Part shown: positions 57,084 to 64,000 of the stretch, one piece after another
Layout: every line of letters starts with the position of its first letter
How positions within the stretch are numbered: position 1 is the first letter of the stretch
Source: Radiobacillus deserti
Lineage (GTDB): Bacteria; Bacillota; Bacilli; Bacillales; Amphibacillaceae
Assembly (NCBI RefSeq): GCF_007301515.1
Contig: NZ_CP041666.1
Coordinates: forward strand, 3,286,001-3,350,000
Length of the DNA stretch: 64,000 bases
Reading direction: 5' to 3'
The notes under the pieces: model-generated
Database searches by the model: none
What the model was told of the DNA's origin: nothing
The model's input: the letters and a program-made list of their open reading frames with translations, nothing else
Made by a program: the position numbers and the translations under genes

Positions 57084-57862
57084 GAATTAATTTTAAATTT
57101 TACATCACTATGACGATAAATCGTTTTAAAATCTTGGTTATCTAATAGATTCTTATATAAATCTTCAGGGGAAAACCATAGAAAGTCATTTTTAAACTTA
57201 TAATTTGCCCCTTTAGCATAGCTTAACCAGACTAGTTTAGAACAATAAATGTATTCCCAAGGATTCTCGAGTTCTTGGATAGCCATAAAAGAAAAGGTTG
57301 GCTTATTTTTGCCTTCCTTAATATTCTGTTTATAATCCTCCAAGTATTGTTCGGCATACTTAACGGCTTGTAGCCCCATTTCCTTGGAGATTGGTCTGAA
57401 CTGCGCGTGAACTGGATGTTTGTCTAAATATTGTTGAATGGTGTCCTTCCGAATCGCTGGATATCCACCAGGAGATTCAATGAGATATTCGTCATCCACA
57501 ACAATTGCCGAATGTCCGACATATCCAGTTATATTTTCGTTTAGATTATCACTTGCCACTAATATATCTCCAGCACGGAAATTTCGTTCTATATCACTTA
57601 AATCTCTAGCTCCTGCCACCTGCAGTGAATATTGTTCCGCAATTGGCATTGGATCGACAGCCCCTAGACGATAACCAACAACCATTAAATGATGCTCCCC
57701 AGGCTCCAACCAGGATACATCCAAATAAAACTGTTGGCCATTATGAAAGGAAGCTACAAGATGATAATCGATATAGACACCGTAGTGATGTAAAGGCAAG
57801 TTAGATATTTTTTGAATGGAAAGCTTTCGACCATCTTGCATTACTTTAAAATGCTTTTGCAT
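57080..57862 (-). CDS. YiiX/DUF830-type papain-like protein, long form
   Basis: The start is ATG 57860-57862 (MQKHFKVMQDGRKLSIQ), behind AGGGTGA. The 260-residue protein has an N-terminal all-beta domain (about 1-90) and a papain-like domain: GDILVASDN, GHSAIVVDDEYLIESPGG with the catalytic His (about 123), and YIYCSKLVWLSYAKG with the catalytic Cys (about 214). The C-terminal FKNDFLWFSPEDLY matches the domain end of the shorter paralogue at 17434-17916. No signal peptide is visible. The substrate is unknown. Confidence 0.65.
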   Translation of the reverse strand: MQKHFKVMQDGRKLSIQKISNLPLHHYGVYIDYHLVASFHNGQQFYLDVSWLEPGEHHLMVVGYRLGAVDPMPIAEQYSLQVAGARDLSDIERNFRAGDILVASDNLNENITGYVGHSAIVVDDEYLIESPGGYPAIRKDTIQQYLDKHPVHAQFRPISKEMGLQAVKYAEQYLEDYKQNIKEGKNKPTFSFMAIQELENPWEYIYCSKLVWLSYAKGANYKFKNDFLWFSPEDLYKNLLDNQDFKTIYRHSDVKFKINS

Positions 57863-58004
57863 ATTTATCACCCTGTATCAGGGTATTCAAGTACTGTGTT
57901 AGGTGTTCATCTATATCTCTAGTATAAGGGATTATGATATTCCTCTATAACCATATGCTTTGTCCACATTGTTAAGACCGGGGAAGGTGTGCTATAGATG
58001 AGCC

Positions 58005-58056
58005 AAATAATAAACCCCGAACTACACTGTTACTTGTGTAGTTCGGGGTTTATTAT
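58005..58056 (-). terminator. Long-stem terminator of purU
   Basis: AATAATAAACCCCGAACTACAC pairs over about 20 bp with GTGTAGTTCGGGGTTTATTA around an eight-base loop. It directly follows the purU stop. Confidence 0.9.
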
Positions 58057-58058
58057 CA

Positions 58059-58958
58059 CTAAAACACAATCGTTTTATTTTCATGTACAATCACTCGATC
58101 CTCCAAATGCCATTTAACAGCCTTGGCCAACACACTTCTTTCAATCGATTGTCCAATCTTCTTAAGTTTTGCTACATCATCACGATGATCAACGCGACTA
58201 ATATCTTGCTCGATAATCGGACCTTCATCTAAATCATTCGTCACGTAGTGAGAAGTAGCTCCAATCAATTTCACTCCTCGGTTGTACGCACGCTCATAAG
58301 GCTTTGCTCCTACAAAAGCAGGTAGGAATGAATGATGAATATTGATAATACGATTCGGAAGCTCTGCAACAAAATCGGGTGTAAGAATTTGCATGTATCT
58401 GGCCAAAATAACAAAATCCACCCCGTATTGATTTAATAATTGGAGCTGTTGTTCTTCTACCTGTTTCCGAATGTCTTTGTTCGCAGGAATATGATAGAAC
58501 GGAATATCTAGAGACTCTACAAATTCTCTTGCATCCTCATGATTGCTAATCACAAGCGCGATATCCGCCATTAAATCGCCACTTTGCCATTCCCATAAGA
58601 GCTCTAGTAAACAATGCTGCTCTTTAGATACAAATATGGCAACCTTTTTCGTTTCTGCGACAAACATAAGCTTCCACTCCATCGAAAATGCTTCTGCAAT
58701 TTGTCTAAAATCTTCCTTTATCTCTGATTGACGTTCCAAAAGATTTGGACATTCAAACTCTATTCGGATAAAAAACTCTCCGCCTTCCGGATTCATCGAA
58801 TATTGATTAGATTCAATGATGTTTGCACCTTTTCCAAAGAGAAACTTGGACACAGCCGCAACAATTCCCGGTTTATCCGGACAACTGATTAGCAATCTTG
58901 CTTTGTTTTTATTTTCTGCTTGAAATTCATCGATTTTACGTTGAATATATGCTTTCAT
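58059..58958 (-). CDS. purU: Formyltetrahydrofolate deformylase
   Basis: PurU hydrolyses 10-formyltetrahydrofolate to formate and tetrahydrofolate, balancing one-carbon pools. The 299-residue protein has an N-terminal ACT domain (LISCPDKPGIVAAVSKFLFG, about 23-42) and a C-terminal formyltransferase-fold domain with NIHHSFLPAFVGAKPYERA (about 223-241), the catalytic His and Asp being in HHSF and TNDLDEGPI. AAGAGG precedes the ATG. The gene is not part of the arg operon, from which it is separated by a weak hairpin. Confidence 0.95.
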   Translation of the reverse strand: MKAYIQRKIDEFQAENKNKARLLISCPDKPGIVAAVSKFLFGKGANIIESNQYSMNPEGGEFFIRIEFECPNLLERQSEIKEDFRQIAEAFSMEWKLMFVAETKKVAIFVSKEQHCLLELLWEWQSGDLMADIALVISNHEDAREFVESLDIPFYHIPANKDIRKQVEEQQLQLLNQYGVDFVILARYMQILTPDFVAELPNRIINIHHSFLPAFVGAKPYERAYNRGVKLIGATSHYVTNDLDEGPIIEQDISRVDHRDDVAKLKKIGQSIERSVLAKAVKWHLEDRVIVHENKTIVF

Positions 58959-59013
58959 GGAAAAACCTCTTCTTGTGGTAATATTCTTTATACTTTATTC
59001 TAATCACTCTTTT

Positions 59014-59046
59014 TATGCAAGCAGAGAGACAGAGGAATCTCCGTCT
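59014..59046 (-). terminator. Weak terminator after argD
   Basis: On the minus strand AGACGGAG and CTCTGTCT form an 8-bp stem (one G-U pair) with a four-base loop, then CTCTGCTT. The T tail is poor, so some readthrough into purU is possible. Confidence 0.5.
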
Positions 59047-59047
59047 T

Positions 59048-60226
59048 TCATACCACACTTTTTAAGCAGAATATAAATTGGTCGATTTCCTCTGTCGAGA
59101 CTGTTAGTGGAGGTAACACTCTTAGTACATGCTGCCCCGCTATTAATGTGAGAATGTGTTGCCTTTGCAAGGCTAACACTGTATCTATCGCGTTACCTTC
59201 TAACTCAATACCTATTAGTAACCCCTTGCCACGAACATCTTTAATGATGTTTCGTTCCTTTTGTAGTTGTTTTAATTCGCTAAAAATATAGTCGCTTTTT
59301 ACTTTGACTTGTTGTAAAACCGCCTGTTCTTCTATATAAGTTAATGTTGATAACCCCGCCGTTGTGGCGACAGGATTCCCACCAAACGTACTACCATGTG
59401 CACCTGGCCGAAACCCCTTTGCCGCTTCATTTGTAGCAATAATGGCCCCTATCGGAATTCCATTTCCTAATCCTTTCGCGACACTTACAACGTCTGGACG
59501 TATTCCATATTGTTCATAAGCAAATAAACTTCCCGTTCTCCCAATCCCAGTCTGTACTTCATCTATCATGAGAAGAATACCGTGCTCTTTACAAATTGCC
59601 TCTAACGCTTTCACCCACTCAACATCTGCTGGTATAACTCCACCTTCTCCTTGCACAAGCTCCAACAGAACGGCACAAGTTTGTTCCGACACAATCTGCT
59701 CTAAAGCAGTAAGGTCGTTGTAAGGAAGATGACGAAAACCTGAAACAAGCGGAGAAAATCCTTTTTGGATTTTCTCTTGAGCGGTTGCAGAAAGAGTAGC
59801 CATTGTTCTCCCGTGAAAGGAGCTCGTGAACGTAACAATTTCGAATGCATTTGATTGTTTGACCGTTTGCGCGTAGCTTCTAGCCAGTTTTATGGCCGCT
59901 TCATTAGCTTCTGCTCCACTATTACAAAAGAAAACTTGATTACCGAATGTAGTATCTACTAGTTTTTGCGCTAACTGTTCCTGTGAAGGTATCTCAAAGA
60001 GGTTGGAACAATGCCACAATTCAGAAAGCTGACTTTCCACTCGCTGTTTGACGAATTCGTTCACGTGCCCTAGGTTACAAGTTGCGATTCCTGAAGTGAA
60101 ATCTAAATAGTGTTCCCCATCTTGATCCCAGACCGAAGTACCTTTCCCTTTTGACAGTCGGATCGGAAATCGATTATACGTCGGTATTAAAGCCTCTTTC
60201 CAGGCATTATCTGTTAGACTCAACAT
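59048..60226 (-). CDS. argD: Acetylornithine aminotransferase
   Basis: ArgD transfers the amino group from glutamate to N-acetylglutamate semialdehyde. The start is ATG 60224-60226 (MLSLTDNAWKEALIPTYNRF), behind GGGATGGAG, overlapping argB by 20 bases; 392 residues. Class III aminotransferase motifs are FFCNSGAEANEAAIKLAR, TFTSSFHGRT, LMIDEVQTGIGRTG and VSVAKGLGNG with the PLP Lys (about 245). Confidence 0.95.
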   Translation of the reverse strand: MLSLTDNAWKEALIPTYNRFPIRLSKGKGTSVWDQDGEHYLDFTSGIATCNLGHVNEFVKQRVESQLSELWHCSNLFEIPSQEQLAQKLVDTTFGNQVFFCNSGAEANEAAIKLARSYAQTVKQSNAFEIVTFTSSFHGRTMATLSATAQEKIQKGFSPLVSGFRHLPYNDLTALEQIVSEQTCAVLLELVQGEGGVIPADVEWVKALEAICKEHGILLMIDEVQTGIGRTGSLFAYEQYGIRPDVVSVAKGLGNGIPIGAIIATNEAAKGFRPGAHGSTFGGNPVATTAGLSTLTYIEEQAVLQQVKVKSDYIFSELKQLQKERNIIKDVRGKGLLIGIELEGNAIDTVLALQRQHILTLIAGQHVLRVLPPLTVSTEEIDQFIFCLKSVV

Positions 60227-61016
60227 ACTCCATCCCTTCTTTTCCCAAGTAAAGCCGTGTTCCAATTGCCTTGCCTTCTAAAAATTGCTGTAAGTTGTTC
60301 GGTTCAAGTCCGTTCACAATCGCAACTTCCGGAACCCCTTTCTCCAAGGCGTCTATCGCTGAAAGTACTTTTGGAATCATTCCGCCAATGATTACTTTCT
60401 CACTTATCATGTCCTGTATTTCTTCACGAGTAGCTTCATGGACGATGTTTTGGTTCTTATTATAAATACCGGATATATTACTAATAAAACAAAGGCGAGC
60501 CTGTAAAGCCTGTGCAATAGATGCAGCAGCCACGTCTGCATTAATATTGTATTTTTGACCATTCACGTCCATCGAAATTGGCGAGATTACCGGGATTAAA
60601 CCTAGATTCGTTAGTTGTTCCACATAGGATGTTTCAACTTCATGAATTTCTCCTACAAATCCTAGAGCTTTCACATTTGATGCTGGTTTTGCTTTTAAAA
60701 AACCACCATCTACGCCGCTCCACCCGAACGCTTTACCTCCTGCCTTTGCAATTTGTTGAACCATTTGTTTATTTACAGAACCACTCAATGCCATTTCAAC
60801 AACTTCCAACACTTGATTAGTCGTAACACGAAGTCCTTGAACAAACTGTGTTGGAATGTCTATTTGGTCCAGAAGATTGGTGATGGATGGTCCTCCTCCA
60901 TGTACAATCACCGGTTTCCATGCCCCTTCTTTTTGAATAGCTACAAGGTTTTCGTAGAAAGAATCTGGAAGTGAATCTACAATACTACCACCACATTTAA
61001 TAACAACATAGCTCAT
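60207..61016 (-). CDS. argB: N-acetylglutamate kinase
   Basis: ArgB phosphorylates N-acetylglutamate. The 269-residue amino-acid kinase begins YVVIKCGGSIVD with the catalytic Lys, has VHGGGPSITNLL (about 38-49), and SGIYNKNQNIVHEATREEI near residue 190. It lacks the N-terminal helix of arginine-sensitive kinases, so arginine feedback on this enzyme is unlikely; that is consistent with the ArgJ-recycling type. GAGGTGG precedes the ATG. Confidence 0.94.
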   Translation of the reverse strand: MSYVVIKCGGSIVDSLPDSFYENLVAIQKEGAWKPVIVHGGGPSITNLLDQIDIPTQFVQGLRVTTNQVLEVVEMALSGSVNKQMVQQIAKAGGKAFGWSGVDGGFLKAKPASNVKALGFVGEIHEVETSYVEQLTNLGLIPVISPISMDVNGQKYNINADVAAASIAQALQARLCFISNISGIYNKNQNIVHEATREEIQDMISEKVIIGGMIPKVLSAIDALEKGVPEVAIVNGLEPNNLQQFLEGKAIGTRLYLGKEGMEYVESNR

Positions 61017-61028
61017 AACGATTCCACC

Positions 61029-62258
61029 TCACGTTCGGTAGGAAGCATTAATTTTGACGTAATCATAAGAGAGGTCACAGCCCCATGCGGTCGCTTCTCC
61101 AACCCCATCCTGGAAGGTAACGCATAAAACAACCTCATCCTGCAATAAGTACTCTTTTGCCTCATCTTCACTAAATGTTACAGGAAGCCCGTTTTCAACG
61201 ACTGGGATTGTTCCTAAAGAGACGCCTACTTTATTTGGATCAAGTGGCTGCCCACTATAGCCAATGGCTGTAATAATTCTTCCCCAATTTGCATCGGAAC
61301 CGTGTATGGCCGTTTTTACGAGGTTTGAAGAGATGATAGCTTTACTGATAGCAGAAGCTGCTTCATCTGAGACGGCACCGGTAACTTTAACGGTAATGAG
61401 CTTTGTAGCTCCTTCTCCATCTCTAGCAATCTCTTTTGCTAAAAGCTCACAAACTGTCGCTAAACCCTCATAAAAGGTTTCCCATTCTGGGTGCTCCTCT
61501 GAAAGAATAGAATTCTCTGCTTTTCCATTCGCTAGTACGAGCACCATATCATTCGTACTCGTATCTCCGTCTACGGTAATCATGTTAAAGCTTTTATTCG
61601 TGATTCGCTTCAATGCCGTCGACAAGGCATTAGCCTCAACCTGTGCATCTGTTGTAACAAAGCTTAGCATGGTTGCCATATTCGGATGAATCATACCAGA
61701 CCCTTTTGCAGCACCACCGATCGTTATCTCTTTCTCGTCAATCCAAACTTTAACCGCTACCGCCTTTTCCTTCGTGTCCGTTGTTAAGATTGCCGTCTCA
61801 AATTTATCCGCCCCATCATGTTCGGGTTCTCCAATTTCTGCTATTCCGCCTTTTATTTTATCCATCGGAAGCATTTCTCCGATTAAGCCTGTTGATGCTA
61901 CCGCCGCATAATGCTGTGGGATACCAATCTTTTCTGAAAAGACTTTTCTCATTTCATATGCATCTAATAAGCCTTGCTCTCCTGTACACGCATTTGCAAT
62001 TGCGGAATTAATTACAATGCCCTGAAGCTTCTGTTCCTGGTTTAAACTATCCTGCGTGACTTTCAATGGAGCAGCCTGGAACAAATTAGTTGTGTAAACC
62101 CCTGCCGCATTCCCTGGAACATCCGAGTAAACCCATCCTAGATCCAATTTTTGTTTACGTAAGCCACAATGTAGTCCACCAGCTTGGAAACCTTTCGGCG
62201 ACGTTATACCCCCATTTTCTATCCATTGAATTTTTTGTTTTACCGTTGATTGCGCCAT
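61029..62258 (-). CDS. argJ: Bifunctional ornithine acetyltransferase / N-acetylglutamate synthase
   Basis: ArgJ recycles acetyl groups from acetylornithine to glutamate. The 409-residue precursor self-cleaves before the Thr in KGSGMIHPNMATMLSF (about 182-197) into alpha and beta chains. TVDGDTSTNDMV (about 233-244) and the C-terminal DLSYDYVKINASYRT are family features. Whether it is bifunctional or only recycling cannot be told from sequence alone. GGGGGATTCAAGGG precedes the ATG. Confidence 0.94.
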   Translation of the reverse strand: MAQSTVKQKIQWIENGGITSPKGFQAGGLHCGLRKQKLDLGWVYSDVPGNAAGVYTTNLFQAAPLKVTQDSLNQEQKLQGIVINSAIANACTGEQGLLDAYEMRKVFSEKIGIPQHYAAVASTGLIGEMLPMDKIKGGIAEIGEPEHDGADKFETAILTTDTKEKAVAVKVWIDEKEITIGGAAKGSGMIHPNMATMLSFVTTDAQVEANALSTALKRITNKSFNMITVDGDTSTNDMVLVLANGKAENSILSEEHPEWETFYEGLATVCELLAKEIARDGEGATKLITVKVTGAVSDEAASAISKAIISSNLVKTAIHGSDANWGRIITAIGYSGQPLDPNKVGVSLGTIPVVENGLPVTFSEDEAKEYLLQDEVVLCVTFQDGVGEATAWGCDLSYDYVKINASYRT

Positions 62259-62272
62259 CCCTTGAATCCCCC

Positions 62273-63310
62273 TTATGGATAGACTGGCAATACGTCCAGT
62301 CCTGTTTTTTCATCCCAATTGTTTAATAGATTCATATTTTGAATCGCTTGACCAGCAGCGCCTTTTACGAGGTTGTCAATCACTGAAATGACCGTAACCT
62401 TTCTTGTGCGCTCATCAGATAGTATGCCAATATCACAATAGTTGCTCCCATACACTTCTTTCGTTGCTGGATAATTACCGTTTGCCCTAATTCTTACGAA
62501 GGGTGCATGTTCATAAAAAGCTTCATACATGTTAATAATGTCCTCCGTGGACTTTTGGACGGTCAAATCACTATAAATGGTTGCCATAATTCCCCTTGTC
62601 ATAGGAATTAAATGAGTTGAAAAGGTGACATTTAGTAGCTGACCGCTTTCCTTTTGTAGTATCTGTTCAATCTCTGGAATATGTTTATGCTTCCCAAGTT
62701 TATAAGCTTTTAAGTTATCATTCATCTCAGCAAAGTGAGTCATTAAGGAAGTACTTCTCCCAGCTCCGGACACTCCTGATTTTGCGTCAATGATAATCGT
62801 AGCAGGATCAACCCATTTCTGTTGAATTAGTGGAAGAATACCTAGCAAACTAGCAGTTGGATAACAGCCAGGGTTAGCGATGTAGCTCGCGTTTTGAATT
62901 TCCTCTTTATATATCTCACTTAAACCGTATGTTGCTTTACGCAAATAGGAGGGGTCTGCTGCAGTCGTTTCATACCACGTTTCGTAGACATCAGGGCGTT
63001 CCAATCGAAAATCCCCTGATAAATCTATACAGGTCACCCCTTGATCCATTAGGCTTGGAGCAATCTCTTTACTTACACCTGGCGGGGTGGCAAAGAAAAC
63101 AAGGTCAACATTTTTCTGGAGCTCACCTACATTTAATTCATCCATTTGTATCTCCCATACATCCTGCATATGGGGATACACGTCAGAAACCTTCTTACCC
63201 GTCTGGGAATGAGCAATCACAAGTTCTAAGGTTGCATATGGATGGTTATTTATAAACCTCATTAATTCGACTGCTCCATACCCCGTTCCTCCAACAATCG
63301 CTACTTTCAC
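62273..63310 (-). CDS. argC: N-acetyl-gamma-glutamyl-phosphate reductase
   Basis: ArgC reduces N-acetylglutamyl phosphate to the semialdehyde. The 345-residue protein begins MKVAIVGGTGYGAVELMRFI with the NADP loop and has the catalytic Cys in NPGCYPTASLL (about 146-156). The start is GTG 63308-63310, eight bases after GGAGG. It is first in argC-argJ-argB-argD, behind an ARG box. carAB and argF do not follow in this window. Confidence 0.95.
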   Translation of the reverse strand: MKVAIVGGTGYGAVELMRFINNHPYATLELVIAHSQTGKKVSDVYPHMQDVWEIQMDELNVGELQKNVDLVFFATPPGVSKEIAPSLMDQGVTCIDLSGDFRLERPDVYETWYETTAADPSYLRKATYGLSEIYKEEIQNASYIANPGCYPTASLLGILPLIQQKWVDPATIIIDAKSGVSGAGRSTSLMTHFAEMNDNLKAYKLGKHKHIPEIEQILQKESGQLLNVTFSTHLIPMTRGIMATIYSDLTVQKSTEDIINMYEAFYEHAPFVRIRANGNYPATKEVYGSNYCDIGILSDERTRKVTVISVIDNLVKGAAGQAIQNMNLLNNWDEKTGLDVLPVYP

Positions 63311-63347
63311 GAAAACAGCCTCCTACATAATCGTTTTGTGATTTATA

Positions 63348-63376
63348 ATTATACTTTATAATGTATTTTTATACAA
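63348..63376 (-). promoter_or_regulatory. SigA promoter of the arg operon
   Basis: TTGTAT (63371-63376), a 17-bp spacer and TATAAT (63348-63353) on the minus strand. The -35 is embedded in the ARG box. Confidence 0.75.
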
Positions 63377-63378
63377 CA
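63361..63378. promoter_or_regulatory. ARG box (ArgR/AhrC operator)
   Basis: On the minus strand TTGTATAAAAATACATT fits the ArgR/AhrC consensus TNTGNATWWWWATNCANA at all core positions. It overlaps the -35 box, so arginine-bound AhrC would exclude RNA polymerase. Confidence 0.8.
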
Positions 63379-63449
63379 TTACATAAAAAATTTTTGTGAA
63401 ATAATATATCAAAAGACTGGCAAGGAAGCGATGCGTCTTGTAGCAAAAA

Positions 63450-63482
63450 TAAAAAGCGATTGGATGTGCTCCAATCGCTTTC
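63450..63482 (-). terminator. Terminator of the FAH-family gene
   Basis: On the minus strand AAAGCGATTGGA and TCCAATCGCTTT form a perfect 12-bp stem around GCACA, followed by TTATTTTTG. Confidence 0.9.
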
Positions 63483-63484
63483 CT

Positions 63485-64000
63485 TTATGCTTTGACTTGG
63501 TTTTCTAGAATCCCAATTTCTTCAATCTTTAAAGTTACAGTATCCCCATCTTGTAGAAACCTTGGCGGATCCATAGCAAATCCAACTCCATCTGGTGTTC
63601 CCGTTAAGATTATGTCTCCAGGCTGGAGGGTGATTAGTCCTGAAATAAACTCAATTAAAAACGGAATATCAAAAATTAAATGCTTCGTATTAGAAGACTG
63701 TCTTTCTTCTCCGTTTACATATGATTTTATCTCAAGCTGGGAGGGGTCTGGGATTTCATCCTTTGTTACAATCCACGGACCAATCGGTGTACTCTTATCT
63801 AATGTTTTACCTTGTAACCATTGTGGTGTACGCTTTTGAAGGTCTCTTGCAGACACATCATTTCCAATGGTATAACCCGCTACATAATCGAGCGCTTCTT
63901 CTTTGGTTACTTCTGAAGCTTCCTTTCCAATGACAACAGCTAGCTCTACTTCATAGTCTAATTGGTTCGTTTTCTCCGATTTTTGAATAAAGTCCTCTGG
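63485..64000 (-). CDS. Fumarylacetoacetate hydrolase-family protein (C-terminal 171 residues, cut by window edge)
   Basis: The frame is open from base 64000 down to the stop at 63485. The visible part is the FAH catalytic fold: QLDYEVELAVVIGKEAS with the metal-binding Glu pair, GYTIGNDVSARDLQKRTPQW with the metal-binding Asp, LIFDIPFLIEFIS and GDIILTGTPDGVG. Such proteins cleave or decarboxylate beta-diketo acids (fumarylpyruvate, acylpyruvates, oxaloacetate). Only the N-terminal part is missing. The exact substrate is unknown. Confidence 0.88.
   Translation of the reverse strand, partial: PEDFIQKSEKTNQLDYEVELAVVIGKEASEVTKEEALDYVAGYTIGNDVSARDLQKRTPQWLQGKTLDKSTPIGPWIVTKDEIPDPSQLEIKSYVNGEERQSSNTKHLIFDIPFLIEFISGLITLQPGDIILTGTPDGVGFAMDPPRFLQDGDTVTLKIEEIGILENQVKA

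Overview
The window is a low-GC, Gram-positive chromosome segment from a spore-forming member of the Bacillaceae. This rests on a GerA-type germination gene, spoIIP and a KatX-like catalase, on T-box and yybP-ykoY leaders, on strong AGGAGG ribosome sites with ATG, GTG and TTG starts, and on a run of B. subtilis-type genes (ykpA, yocH, helD, yfiBC, ypuA, yvgN). I cannot fix the genus. No prophage, insertion sequence, rRNA, tRNA or CRISPR array is visible. About 43 of 57 genes lie on the minus strand.

Layout. 1-6.1 kb (minus): partial gerA-like gene, spoIIP, a structured intergenic repeat, a Cache-type chemoreceptor, a small membrane protein behind a Mn2+ riboswitch, and a YjiH-type membrane protein. 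6.3-10.3 kb (plus): ykpA with a frameshift, a GNAT gene with two stops, and a water-forming NADH oxidase behind three Rex-type operators. 10.4-17.4 kb (minus): the complete trpEGDCFBA operon behind two tandem tryptophan T-boxes. 17.4-23.7 kb: a DUF830-type protein, a DEAD-box helicase, a 48-residue membrane peptide, a LysM-3D cell-wall protein, a catalase and a 5'-nucleotidase. 23.9-27.3 kb (plus): phosphonate transporter phnD (frameshifted), phnC, phnE, phnE behind a Pho box. 27.4-35.7 kb: a family 1 phospho-beta-glucosidase, a nitroreductase with a Fur box, and galKETM with a convergent ROK repressor. 35.8-44.4 kb: small oxidoreductases, an MhqR-controlled ring-cleaving dioxygenase, ferredoxin, ATP-grasp, YvgN and a BCCT transporter. 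44.6-54.5 kb: HelD, a flavin monooxygenase, the YfiBC exporter, a multiply broken MFS gene and an NCS2 permease. 54.5-64 kb: YpuA, RidA, a YhdH/YhfP reductase, a second DUF830-type protein, PurU, the argCJBD operon with an ARG box, and a partial FAH-family gene.

How the parts work together. The segment is mostly housekeeping biosynthesis (Trp, Arg, Leloir galactose pathway) and stress or redox genes. Many of these carry readable control sites: T-boxes (uncharged tRNA-Trp), ARG box (arginine), Pho box (phosphate), Rex boxes (NADH/NAD+), MhqR box (quinones), Fur box (iron) and a Mn2+ riboswitch.

The most unusual structure is a pair of intergenic arrays, each of six short cores spaced almost exactly 21 bp (two DNA turns) with unrelated spacers. 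One follows trpA and one lies upstream of yvgN, and their cores differ. I know of no named family that explains them. Four genes are disrupted (ykpA, a GNAT gene, phnD, an MFS gene) and all four are on the minority plus strand.
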